Below, piece after piece: positions 8,708 to 16,031 of a DNA stretch of 64,000 nucleotides; position 1 is the stretch's first letter; each line of letters opens with the position of its first letter. Location of the stretch: assembly GCF_007827975.1 (NCBI RefSeq), contig NZ_VITT01000021.1. One strand, given 5' to 3'. A program made the position numbers and the translations under genes. This DNA is from Nitrospirillum viridazoti. Its GTDB lineage: Bacteria > Pseudomonadota > Alphaproteobacteria > Azospirillales > Azospirillaceae. The notes beneath the pieces are model-generated. The model was not told where the DNA came from. It did no database searches and saw only the letters and a list, made by a program, of their open reading frames with translations.

Positions 8708-8769
8708 ACCATGAGGTGAAAAAAAGCGGGCGGGACGCAAAGACCTCTTGCCGGAGCGGGAATTTCATT

Positions 8770-8802
8770 GTACCAATCGGTCAACAACGTACCGATCGGT
8801 AC
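8770..8802 (+). promoter_or_regulatory. double palindromic operator, likely for the adjacent TetR regulator
   Basis: GTACCGATCGGTAC at 8789-8802 is a perfect 14-bp palindrome. A near copy, GTACCAATCGGT, lies at 8770-8781, offset by 19 bp. Palindromes of this kind in front of a gene whose downstream neighbour is a TetR repressor are typical autoregulatory operators. Binding by the TetR protein at 9308 is inferred. Confidence 0.65.
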
Positions 8803-8839
8803 ATGTCGCTGTCTTCGCAGCTTCGTCATGGAGGTTCAG

Positions 8840-9304
8840 ATGTCCCGCCCGCCCCTACCGCCTTTCACGCAAGAGACCGCCATCCAGAAGGTGCGCGCCG
8901 CCGAGGATGGCTGGAATAGCCGCGATCCGGCCAAGGTGGCGCAGGCCTACACGGTGGATAGCCGCTGGCGCAACCGGGCGGAATTCGTCACCGGCCGGCC
9001 GGCGATCGAGGCCTTCCTGGCCCGGAAGTGGGCCAAGGAGCTGGACTACCGCCTGATCAAGGAAATCTGGGCATACACTGAAAACCGCATCGCCGTACGC
9101 TTCGCGTACGAATATCGCGATGACAGCGGCAACTGGTTCCGCGCCTACGGCAATGAGAATTGGGAGTTCGACGCCGACGGCCTGATGCGGGCGCGCCACG
9201 CCAGCATCAACGAGCACCCCATCAAGGAGGCGGACCGCAAATTCCACTGGCCGCTGGGCCGCCGTCCGGATGACCACCCCGGCCTCGGCGACCTGGGCCT
9301 GTGA
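8840..9304 (+). CDS. DUF1348 family protein, NTF2/SnoaL-like fold
   Basis: A 154-residue protein of the DUF1348 family, which adopts an NTF2-like alpha+beta cone fold. Characteristic stretches are DGWNSRDPAKVAQAYTVDSRWRNR, REFxxGRPAIEAFLxRKW in the local form FVTGRPAIEAFLARKW, and the C-terminal MRARHASINEHPI followed by HWPLGRRP. The start is the ATG at 8840, with GAGG 5 nt upstream. No enzymatic role is established for the family. The gene is followed 3 bp later by a TetR regulator and preceded by twin palindromes, so it appears to be an inducible two-gene unit. Confidence 0.85.
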   Translation: MSRPPLPPFTQETAIQKVRAAEDGWNSRDPAKVAQAYTVDSRWRNRAEFVTGRPAIEAFLARKWAKELDYRLIKEIWAYTENRIAVRFAYEYRDDSGNWFRAYGNENWEFDADGLMRARHASINEHPIKEADRKFHWPLGRRPDDHPGLGDLGL

Positions 9305-9307
9305 GCC

Positions 9308-9883
9308 ATGGCGCGCACCCTCGCCGATCGCCAGGACGTCATCCCCGTCCTGGCCGAGGTCTTCCGCGATCATGGCTTTGAAGGCGCCAGCCTGTCGACC
9401 ATCACCGCCCGCACGGGCCTGGGCAAGGGCAGCCTTTACAATTTCTTCCCCGGCGGCAAGGCCGAGATGGCGGAAGTGGTACTGGCCCATATCGAGGGCT
9501 GGTTCCGCACCCATGTCTTCGAGCCGCTCGACCACGCGGACGGTGGCCAGGCGGACGGTAGTTTAAAGGCGGTGGAGGCCATGTTCCAGGCCACCGACGC
9601 CTATTTCCGCTCCGGCCAGCGGGTGTGCGTCGTGGGCGTCTTCGCCTTGGGCGATGCCCGCGACCTGTTCACCCAACAGGTGCACGGCTATTTCGCCGCC
9701 TGGGTGCAGGCCCTGGCCGGGGCCCTGGTTCGGGCGGGCCGCGACCCGGACCAGGCCCAGGCCGACGCGGAGGAGGTGGTGGCCGGCATCCAGGGCGCCC
9801 TGGTGCTATCCCGGGCGCTGAACGACACCGGCATCTTCACCCGCACGCTGGCGCGGCTGCGTCGTATCACGGCAGGGGATTGA
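9308..9883 (+). CDS. TetR/AcrR-family transcriptional regulator
   Basis: A 191-residue regulator. The N-terminal helix-turn-helix reads FRDHGFEGASLSTITARTGLGKGSLYNFFPGGKAEMAEVVL, a standard TetR DNA-binding domain. The C-terminal helical domain (about residues 55-190) has one cysteine in QRVCVVGVFALGDARD, which could be redox- or ligand-sensing, although this is speculative. The ATG is 3 bp after the stop of the DUF1348 gene, so both are on one transcript. The twin operator upstream of that gene is its most likely target. Confidence 0.88.
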   Translation: MARTLADRQDVIPVLAEVFRDHGFEGASLSTITARTGLGKGSLYNFFPGGKAEMAEVVLAHIEGWFRTHVFEPLDHADGGQADGSLKAVEAMFQATDAYFRSGQRVCVVGVFALGDARDLFTQQVHGYFAAWVQALAGALVRAGRDPDQAQADAEEVVAGIQGALVLSRALNDTGIFTRTLARLRRITAGD

Positions 9884-9903
9884 AATGGCGCGCCTGACCG
9901 GCG

Positions 9904-10875
9904 CTATGCCACCGCCCGCACCCGCCGGGCGGTGGCGAATACCGGCACGCCCAGGATGCGGATGTAACACAGCCACCAGCGCAGGCTCCGGCTGTACTTG
10001 CTGCGCCTGTACGTGCCGGGCAGTGGGGCCAGGCGTGTACGCTCTTGCCGCCAGGGCAGGTCGTGGATGACGGGATGCGGGGTACCGCACAGGCGGGCCA
10101 CGTGCGCCTCGATCAGATTGACGGGGTAGTACCGGGCCATGCGCTCCAGCCGGTCGCGCAGCCGGGCCACCCGCTGCTGATTCTGGCTGAACACCGCCAC
10201 CTTCACCAGGGGCATGCGGTATGTCTCCAGGCACGCGTCGAAATAGATGTCGGAATACAGCTCCTTGGCCACGAAGGGTTGGGGCAGGTAGCGGCCGGGG
10301 CGGAAACCGAGGGCCAGCAGCCGCTGGCTGAGGCCGAATTCGTAGGCGCGGCAGACGGCCGCCTTGTCGGGCTGCCGCGTCACCTCGTTCCAGAAGCGGG
10401 TGAATTCCGGATGGTTGGTCACCGCCGGGCGGAAGACCAGGAAGTTGCTGGTCAGATAGCGGATGTCGCCATCCACCAGCCCATCGGTCAGCCCCCAGAA
10501 GTCGCAGTCCTGCCCCGCCATCGTGTCGAACACCGGGGCGAAGGGGAACACGCCGCCATAGCAGCTGTCGTTGGCGACGATGACCTCGTCATAAAGGGCG
10601 AGGTCAGCGCCCAGGACCTGGAAGCCCAGCTTCCAGCTGCCGAAGTCATAGGCGCCGTGGCGGCCCGCGTGGACGAGTTCGGCGAGACCCGCCAACCGTT
10701 CCGCTTGGCCTTCCATAAGGGCGCCGTCGGAAACGAACAGGATGCGCTCCGCCACCTCGCGCAGGCTGCGCAGGTAATAGAGGACATGGTCGTCGATCTG
10801 GCCGTCGCGGTCGAAATGGGCGAACAGCGCCACGCGGCGGGGGACGACGACGGGGGGATGGTCGGTCGGGATCAT
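9904..10875 (-). CDS. RgpF-like rhamnan-synthesis family protein
   Basis: A 323-residue protein of the RgpF family (PF05045), associated with rhamnose-glucose polysaccharide assembly. It shows VALFAHFDRDGQIDDHVLYYLRSL, YDFGSWKLGFQVLG, EVIVANDSCYGGVFPFAPVFDTM and DFWGLTD, then YLTSNFLVFRPAV, the usual order in the family. The fold is related to nucleotide-sugar transferases, and NDS may take the place of a DxD. Chosen start: ATG at 10875; an upstream in-frame GTG would add about 19 residues without similarity. It is 81 bp downstream of the GNAT gene and probably the last gene of the minus-strand sugar-modification operon. It is convergent with the tetR gene. Confidence 0.82.
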   Translation of the reverse strand: MIPTDHPPVVVPRRVALFAHFDRDGQIDDHVLYYLRSLREVAERILFVSDGALMEGQAERLAGLAELVHAGRHGAYDFGSWKLGFQVLGADLALYDEVIVANDSCYGGVFPFAPVFDTMAGQDCDFWGLTDGLVDGDIRYLTSNFLVFRPAVTNHPEFTRFWNEVTRQPDKAAVCRAYEFGLSQRLLALGFRPGRYLPQPFVAKELYSDIYFDACLETYRMPLVKVAVFSQNQQRVARLRDRLERMARYYPVNLIEAHVARLCGTPHPVIHDLPWRQERTRLAPLPGTYRRSKYSRSLRWWLCYIRILGVPVFATARRVRAVA

Positions 10876-10956
10876 GGTCGGGGGCCTTGCCCTGGGAACT
10901 AACTGCTTGTCCCTTCCACGACCGTTAACCAAGAGACCTTGCGGCCTATCCGTCTT

Positions 10957-11517
10957 TTAGCCAGGGGGCCACATATGGCCATCCCAATCGGCATATTCCC
11001 TGAATTTCAGGCGCTTTTCCGCCCATTCGCCCGCCGATATCTCGAACAGGTGGACATCGTATGCCTGACCTTCCTTCACGGCATGGTCCTTCAGCACGCC
11101 GACATGGCGATAGCCCAGCATGGTCTGGCCGCGCAGGACACGGTCGTTGTCGGCCATGACCTGGTTCACCACCTTGCGCAGGCCCAAGGCGTAGAAGACA
11201 TGGTTCAGGGCGTGGGCGAAGTTCAGCGGGGCCGAGCCGGTGCGGCCGCGCCGGTCGGCCATATAGGCGCCCAGGGTGGCGATGCCCCAGGCCGCATGGG
11301 TGATGGTGATGGAGGCGTAACCCACCGGCACCCCATCCACCATCATGATGCGGTGGTGATAGTCGTCGCGCGCGTTGCTGCGCGCCAGCCAGGCCCGCTG
11401 CTTCCCCATGTCGTCCTCCACCTGTGTGAACAGGTGGCGGGAGATGTCGGGCCGCAGACGCCAGTCCAGCAGCAGGCGGGCGTCCTCCTCCATCGGCCGG
11501 CGATAGCTGAGGGTCAT
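10957..11517 (-). CDS. GNAT N-acetyltransferase, PseH-like
   Basis: A 186-residue GNAT-fold acetyltransferase. The N-terminal block YRRPMEEDARLLLDWRLRPDI and the C-terminal block GYRHVGVLKDHAVKEGQAYDV followed by HLFEISAGEW match the layout of PseH. That enzyme acetylates the 4-amino group of the PseC product, using acetyl-CoA, before PseG acts. PseB, PseC and PseG are encoded elsewhere in this window, which supports the role. However, this gene is coupled to an SDR-Rieske cassette, so it may instead acylate a sugar made by that cassette. ATG overlaps the TGA of the oxygenase gene (ATGA). Confidence 0.7.
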   Translation of the reverse strand: MTLSYRRPMEEDARLLLDWRLRPDISRHLFTQVEDDMGKQRAWLARSNARDDYHHRIMMVDGVPVGYASITITHAAWGIATLGAYMADRRGRTGSAPLNFAHALNHVFYALGLRKVVNQVMADNDRVLRGQTMLGYRHVGVLKDHAVKEGQAYDVHLFEISAGEWAEKRLKFREYADWDGHMWPPG

Positions 11518-12470
11518 ACGGCATTCTCCTCATAGGGCGCGTCCGCCGGCAGCGGCGGGGCGTCCAGTCCCAGGGTGCGGGCCCAGGCATGGTGGAAGTC
11601 GGCGATGCGGCGCTCACGCCGGCCCAGGATACCGGGGCCCAGGGCTGCCGCCCGCCCTTGTTGCACCCGTTCGCACAGCGGCTGGTCCTCCAGGATCACG
11701 GCGCGGGCGGACCCGGCCAGCACACTGGTCAGTGACCGGCGGAAGGCGGCCACGGCCGGCTTTTCCGGGGCCGTCACCGGCAGGAACAGGCGCCAGTCCA
11801 GGCGGCTGCGGTCCGCCGCCAGGGGCGTCACCGTGTGGGTGATGACCATGGCGCCGTAAAAGCTGGCCACGTACAGGTTGGGGAAGACGAAGCAATGATC
11901 ATAGCGGGCGTGGTCGGTCACGCGGCGCAGGCCCATCTTGCCGTCGATGCGCCGCCACCATGTCTCCGTCCCTTCGGACAGCAGCCAGCTGGATGTGCTG
12001 TGGCGGCCATGGCGGGTGGTTTCCAGGTGCGTCTGCCAGTCGGCATGCACGGCGGGGTGGATGGTGGTGGGGTGAACGGTGGAGCCGTGGAAGTCGTCCA
12101 TGGTGTTTTCCACCAGTGCCTTCCAATTGGCGGCGAACTCTACGTGGTCCTCGGCGATGGGCTGGTCGCATTGGCCCGATAGCCGGGCCAGGTGTGCCGC
12201 CACCGGCCCCAAATGGTCGGCCAGGCGGGGGCCGCCGCCCTCCAGCCGCACGAAGACGAAGGCGCCGCAGGCGTCCACCTCCAGCGCGCGGCCCTGGCCA
12301 TCCGTGGCCGTGAGCGCGGCGGTCACGGTGACGGGCGTGCCCAGTACCGTACGTGTCAGGGGCGTGTCGAAGCGGGTGCCGACGTACAGCCACTGCCGCC
12401 GCAACGCCGCCAGTTCCCGCGCGTGGCAATCGGGATCGCCGAACCAGCGGGCGGGCAGCATCTCCCCCAT
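11514..12470 (-). CDS. Rieske-type oxygenase catalytic subunit lacking an intact Rieske domain
   Basis: A 318-residue protein with the catalytic (SRPBCC/star-domain) half of aromatic-ring-hydroxylating-type oxygenases. The mononuclear iron site is visible as Asp125-x2-His128-x4-His133 in ENTMDDFHGSTVHP, with the carboxylate ligand candidate Asp262 in EDQPLCERVQQG. The N-terminus LPARWFGDPDCHARELAALRRQWLYVG is the normal start of a full-length oxygenase alpha subunit. Where the Rieske domain should follow, only about 35 residues remain before VDACGAFVFVRLEGG, and there are no CxH or CxxH motifs. The missing cluster is supplied, presumably in trans, by the upstream gene, whose TGA overlaps this ATG (TGATG). 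The substrate is unknown; context suggests a sugar or other surface-glycan precursor. Confidence 0.82.
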   Translation of the reverse strand: MGEMLPARWFGDPDCHARELAALRRQWLYVGTRFDTPLTRTVLGTPVTVTAALTATDGQGRALEVDACGAFVFVRLEGGGPRLADHLGPVAAHLARLSGQCDQPIAEDHVEFAANWKALVENTMDDFHGSTVHPTTIHPAVHADWQTHLETTRHGRHSTSSWLLSEGTETWWRRIDGKMGLRRVTDHARYDHCFVFPNLYVASFYGAMVITHTVTPLAADRSRLDWRLFLPVTAPEKPAVAAFRRSLTSVLAGSARAVILEDQPLCERVQQGRAAALGPGILGRRERRIADFHHAWARTLGLDAPPLPADAPYEENAV

Positions 12471-12865
12471 CACGCCGGCTCCGTGAAGATGGCGGCGGCA
12501 TCCGCGTTCACCCACACCTGGCCGCTGGCCACAGCCAGGCCCACCGGCGTCAGGGCCAGGCGGCGGCGGGCCTCCACATCCAGGCGGAAGTCGCTGTCGT
12601 CGAAGGGGATGCCGATGGGCACGCCGGCCGCGTCATAGACCCAGCCGTGGTAGGGGCAGCGCAGCAGGCCCCGCCCGCACGGCCGGTCGTGGATCAGGGC
12701 GTAACGGTGGGAACAGACGTTGCGGAAGGCCTTCAGCGCACCCTGGAAATTCTGCACCACCACCGGGATGGCGGCCCCGGTGGCATCCGGTGCCCGGCCG
12801 GCCAGGTAGTCACCATGGGCGGCCACGCCGGCGGCGTCGCCCAGCTTGATCCAGGGGGCCGTCAC
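12470..12865 (-). CDS. stand-alone Rieske [2Fe-2S] protein
   Basis: A 131-residue protein that is only a Rieske domain: Cys51-x-His53 in NVCSHRYALIHD, 16 residues, then Cys70-x2-His73 in LRCPYHGWVYD. The flanking text (PVVVQNFQGALKAFRNVC, and GVPIGIP after the cluster) is that of a ring-hydroxylating-oxygenase alpha-subunit Rieske domain rather than of a cytochrome bc1 or a typical carrier ferredoxin. Together with the next gene it totals about 449 residues, the length of one normal alpha subunit. The start is GTG within GTGA, overlapping the SDR stop. No dedicated reductase is nearby. Confidence 0.85.
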   Translation of the reverse strand: MTAPWIKLGDAAGVAAHGDYLAGRAPDATGAAIPVVVQNFQGALKAFRNVCSHRYALIHDRPCGRGLLRCPYHGWVYDAAGVPIGIPFDDSDFRLDVEARRRLALTPVGLAVASGQVWVNADAAAIFTEPA

Positions 12866-13638
12866 GCCGTGCGCCCCCCGTCGACGGTCAGGGCCGTGCC
12901 GGTGATCCAACGCCCGGTGTCGGCCAGCAGATAGGCGATGGCGTGGGCCACGTCGTCGACATGGCCGAAGCCCAGGGGTTGCAGCCGCTGCAGATGGTCG
13001 ATCTGTTCCTGGCTCAGCTTCTCGAACCCGCGCTCGATCAGGTCGGTCATGACGATGCTGGGCACCACGCAGTTGACGCGGATGCCGTCGGGCAGCAACT
13101 CGGCCGACAGCCCCTTGGTGGCGGCGATGATGCCGCCCTTGGCCGCGGCGTACACGATGTTGGCGGGCGAGGCGGCGGTGGCGGCGGTGGAGGAGATGAA
13201 GACCATGGCCGAGCGCTCGGCCCGCACGCCCTTCTGCCGCAGGCCTTTGGCCAGGGCCAGGCACGAGCCCAGGTTGACCCGCATCACCTGGTCGAAGAAA
13301 TCCTGTGAGAAGATGCGGATGGGGCGCAGCGTCTGGATGCCGGCGCAGTGCGCCACCCCGTCGAAGGGTCCGGACAGGGCCGCCTGCTCCTTCATCCAGG
13401 CCGGGATGGCGTCCAGGTCGCCCATGTCGAAGGGCGCCACGCGGTGCCCCTCACCCGCAAGGCGCGACAGGGTATCGGCCAGCCGCCCCTCATCCCGGCC
13501 GTTCAGGGTGACGCGGGCGCCCAGGCGCGACAGCAGCACGGCCGTTGCCTGGCCGATGCCGGCCGACGCGCCGGTGACCAGCAGGGACCGGCCGGCCAGG
13601 CTCATGGGATTGTGCAGGGTGTCGCTGGGCTGGGACAT
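12862..13638 (-). CDS. short-chain dehydrogenase/reductase (SDR)
   Basis: A 258-residue classical SDR. The nucleotide-binding glycine motif is TGASAGIG (residues 22-29) and the catalytic residues are Ser150, Tyr163 and Lys167 in SSTAATAASPANIVYAAAK. NNAG of the canonical family is replaced by HCAG. The C-terminus ends ITGTALTVDGGRTA. ATG 13638 has AAGGAAA at a good distance. It is the first gene of a tightly coupled minus-strand operon (SDR, Rieske protein, oxygenase, GNAT). Within that set it may oxidise or reduce the same small substrate that the Rieske system hydroxylates or demethylates. Substrate unknown. Confidence 0.88.
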   Translation of the reverse strand: MSQPSDTLHNPMSLAGRSLLVTGASAGIGQATAVLLSRLGARVTLNGRDEGRLADTLSRLAGEGHRVAPFDMGDLDAIPAWMKEQAALSGPFDGVAHCAGIQTLRPIRIFSQDFFDQVMRVNLGSCLALAKGLRQKGVRAERSAMVFISSTAATAASPANIVYAAAKGGIIAATKGLSAELLPDGIRVNCVVPSIVMTDLIERGFEKLSQEQIDHLQRLQPLGFGHVDDVAHAIAYLLADTGRWITGTALTVDGGRTA

Positions 13639-13723
13639 GGGCGTTTCCTTATCTTCCGCCCCGACTATCCGGGCCCCGGGCCGGGCCCGTCAATGATCTG
13701 CGATAAATCCCGGCGGGAATGCC

Positions 13724-13770
13724 TTGACTCAAGAAAGCATCGAGATATATCTTGAGTCACGATATATCGA
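13724..13770 (+). promoter_or_regulatory. padR promoter overlapping nested inverted repeats
   Basis: A promoter can be read as TTGACT (13724-13729), 16-bp spacer, TATATC (13746-13751). It lies inside two inverted repeats: GACTCAAGA (13726-13734) with TCTTGAGTC (13750-13758), and TCGAGATATATC (13740-13751) with GATATATCGA (13761-13770). The site is between the divergent SDR and padR genes, so autoregulation by the PadR protein is likely and effects on the SDR operon are possible. Confidence 0.6.
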
Positions 13771-13801
13771 ATAACAGACGAGATAAGATCGAGAGACCAT
13801 C

Positions 13802-14428
13802 ATGCACTTTTTCAAACATCATGGCGGCAAACACCCCGAGGGCGGGCGTCGCCACGCCCGGGGCCGCGACGGTGAGGGCTTCTGGGGCGCCTGGGGCGGC
13901 CACGGCGATCATTGGGGCCGGGGCGAGCGGGGTGAGGGCTTCGGCGGCCGAGGTGGCCGGGGCGGTGCCGCCCGCGTCTTCGAGAATGGCGACCTGCGCT
14001 TCCTGTTCCTGGACCTCATCCGGGAAAAGCCGCGCTACGGCTATGAGATCATCAAGGCCATCGAGGAAAAGGTCGGCGGCGGCTACAGCCCCAGCCCCGG
14101 CGTTGTCTACCCGACGCTGACCCTGCTGGAGGAAATGGGCCATACCCAGGTCTCGGTGGGGGAAGGTGGCAAGAAGCTCTACACCCTGACCGAGAGCGGC
14201 GCCGCCTTCCTGGAGGAAAACCGCCACGTCCTGGTCGCCATCAAGGAACGGCTGGACAAGATCAGCGCGGTGCGCGGCTGGGTGCCCCCGGCCCCCGTCG
14301 TCCGTGCCATGGAAAACCTGAAAATGGCCTTGCGCTTGCGCCTGCGCGGCGGGACCCTGACGGAAGAGCAGGCGCGCGCCATCGCCCAGGCCCTGGACCA
14401 GGCCGCGCAAGCCATCGAACAGGCCTGA
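13802..14428 (+). CDS. PadR-family regulator with His/Gly-rich N-terminus, YqjI-like
   Basis: A 208-residue regulator. Residues 1-57 are rich in His, Gly and Arg (MHFFKHHGG, GGHGDHWGRG). The winged helix follows as NGDLRFLFLDLIREKPRYGYEIIKAIEEK, then YSPSPGVVYPTLTLLEEMG, EGGKKLYTLTESG and FLEENR. This order, including the histidine-rich extension, resembles E. coli YqjI, a nickel- and iron-responsive PadR repressor of a ferric-siderophore reductase gene. By analogy the N-terminus may bind Ni or Fe; this is inference. No ferric reductase gene lies next to it here. The promoter is embedded in inverted repeats, consistent with autorepression. Confidence 0.85.
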   Translation: MHFFKHHGGKHPEGGRRHARGRDGEGFWGAWGGHGDHWGRGERGEGFGGRGGRGGAARVFENGDLRFLFLDLIREKPRYGYEIIKAIEEKVGGGYSPSPGVVYPTLTLLEEMGHTQVSVGEGGKKLYTLTESGAAFLEENRHVLVAIKERLDKISAVRGWVPPAPVVRAMENLKMALRLRLRGGTLTEEQARAIAQALDQAAQAIEQA

Positions 14429-14459
14429 CGGCCATCCCACGTGAACGGAGAGGACGCCC

Positions 14460-14657
14460 ATGCCCACCCGTACCCGTGACCTGCCCCGGACCCGTGACGT
14501 GAACGCCATCGACATCCGGGGCCGCCTGCTGGCCCTGTCCCGCTCCCACGCCCTGGGTCGGCGGGTCGTTCACCGGAGCGAGGACCGTGACGCGGACCGT
14601 TTCCCGGAAGACTCCGAACAGGACAGGGACGGTCCCGGCCCCGGGGACCGGCCTTAG
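14460..14657 (+). CDS. small hypothetical protein (65 aa)
   Basis: A 65-residue, strongly charged protein (MPTRTRDLPRTRDVNAID ... SEDRDADRFPEDSEQD). Two features support translation: GGAGAGGA is placed 6-7 nt before the ATG, and the third codon position is almost always G or C, as in neighbouring genes. It lies 31 bp after padR on the same strand and may be co-transcribed. I recognise no family, membrane segment or signal. Confidence 0.45.
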   Translation: MPTRTRDLPRTRDVNAIDIRGRLLALSRSHALGRRVVHRSEDRDADRFPEDSEQDRDGPGPGDRP

Positions 14658-14788
14658 CCTTCTGATCAGGGCGCCGACACTTGTCATACGAAACGGTCCG
14701 GTTGATGATCAGGCCAGTTTCACTTGGCAAGCGCGGCCGTATCCCTGCGGGGGGACGCCCGTCCCCTTCGCAGGACCGCCCCGAGAAC

Positions 14789-15994
14789 ATGACGCGTGCC
14801 GACGACAGCCTTCCGACGCGCCGCCTGACGGTGGCCTATGTCGCCGCCCTGTCCCTGGTCGCCCTGCTGTCGGGATCGGTGCACCTGCTGCTGGACCATG
14901 TCATTGCCCAGCAGCGCGACAGCGGCACCATCATCAATGTCGCCGGCCGCCAGCGCATGCTGTCGCAGCGCATCGGCCTGCTGGCCCGCGACTTCTACGA
15001 AGGCCATGACGAGGCGGCGCGCGTCCCCCTGCTGCAGGCGGCCGCGACCATGGAGCGGGCGCACCGGGCGCTGCTGGGCGGCACCGGCGACATGGGCATT
15101 ACCCACAGCCTGTCGGACGCCGCCCGAACGCTCTATTTCGCGCCGCCCGCCGACCTTGACCGGCGGACCCGCGACCTGGTCCTGGCCGCCCGCATCCTGG
15201 CGGGGGCGGAGGGGCCTGGGATGGAGGCGCCTGGAACGGAAGGGCCGGGGGGAACGGCCGACATCCGCGCCCGCGCCTTCGCCGACATCCGCGATCAAAC
15301 CCGCGACATCATCATGCCCATGCTGGACCAGGCGGTCCGGCAGTTCGAAACCGAGGCGACGGAGCGCATCGAAGGATTGCGGCGGGCGCAGCAGGGCGTG
15401 TTGGCCATCCTGCTGACCACCCTGCTGGCCGAGGCCGTGTTCATTTTCCGTCCCCTGGTCGGTCGGCTGAAGACCTATGCCGGCCGCCTCTATGACATGG
15501 CCACCCGCGATGTGCTGACCGGCCTGCCCAATCGCCGCCATTTCCTGGAGATGGGGGAGCGGGAGGTGCGCCGCGGGCGCGAGGCGGGCCAGCCCCAGGC
15601 CCTGTTGATGATCGACATCGATCATTTCAAGGCCATCAACGATACCCTCGGTCACGCCGCGGGTGACCGCGTGCTGTCGCAGTTCGGCCGTTTGCTGCAA
15701 GGCTGGCTGCGCGCGGGCGAGGTGGCGGGCCGCATCGGCGGCGAGGAATTCGCCGTCTTGCTGCCCGACGCCGATACCGTGGACGCCGCCGCGCGGGCCG
15801 AAACCTTGCGTCGCGCGGTGGAGGCGGCCCCGATCAACGGCCATGCCACCCTGGCCTGGACGGTAAGCATCGGCGCCGCCCGGGTGGCCGGCGGGGACGA
15901 CGGCCTGGCCGACGCCCTGCGCCGGGCCGACCTGGCCCTCTACGCCGCCAAGGCCGCGGGCCGCAACCGCGTGCACCTCAGTGCGGATTCCTGA
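14789..15994 (+). CDS. GGDEF diguanylate cyclase with PilJ-type sensory N-terminus
   Basis: A 401-residue membrane protein. TM1 is about residues 15-37 (YVAALSLVALLSGSVHLLL). The periplasmic part contains INVAGRQRMLSQRIGLLARD, the signature of the PilJ-type N-terminal domain of nitrate/nitrite-type sensors (PF13675). A second TM (VLAILLTTLLAEAVFIF) is followed by the GGDEF domain: DVLTGLPNRRHF, MIDIDHFKAINDTLGHAAGD and the active-site GGEEF. It should make c-di-GMP. The inhibitory I-site position reads RAGE instead of RxxD, so product inhibition may be lost. Start chosen as ATG 14789, giving TM1 close to the N-terminus. Confidence 0.87.
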   Translation: MTRADDSLPTRRLTVAYVAALSLVALLSGSVHLLLDHVIAQQRDSGTIINVAGRQRMLSQRIGLLARDFYEGHDEAARVPLLQAAATMERAHRALLGGTGDMGITHSLSDAARTLYFAPPADLDRRTRDLVLAARILAGAEGPGMEAPGTEGPGGTADIRARAFADIRDQTRDIIMPMLDQAVRQFETEATERIEGLRRAQQGVLAILLTTLLAEAVFIFRPLVGRLKTYAGRLYDMATRDVLTGLPNRRHFLEMGEREVRRGREAGQPQALLMIDIDHFKAINDTLGHAAGDRVLSQFGRLLQGWLRAGEVAGRIGGEEFAVLLPDADTVDAAARAETLRRAVEAAPINGHATLAWTVSIGAARVAGGDDGLADALRRADLALYAAKAAGRNRVHLSADS

Positions 15995-16031
15995 TCGCCG
16001 CCCCCCGGGACCTCGGTAAGGTCGCGCCGCA

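Noticed and set aside
8712..8760. Possible c-di-GMP (GEMM) riboswitch because of GGGACGCAAAG
   Set aside because: Only one conserved block is present. The other half of the aptamer and the P1 stem are missing, and the downstream gene is a DUF1348-TetR unit explained by palindromic operators.
12470..12865. Explaining the split Rieske oxygenase as a simple frameshift
   Set aside because: A frameshift would leave the second frame starting after the Rieske domain. Instead it contains the alpha-subunit N-terminal segment that normally precedes the Rieske domain.
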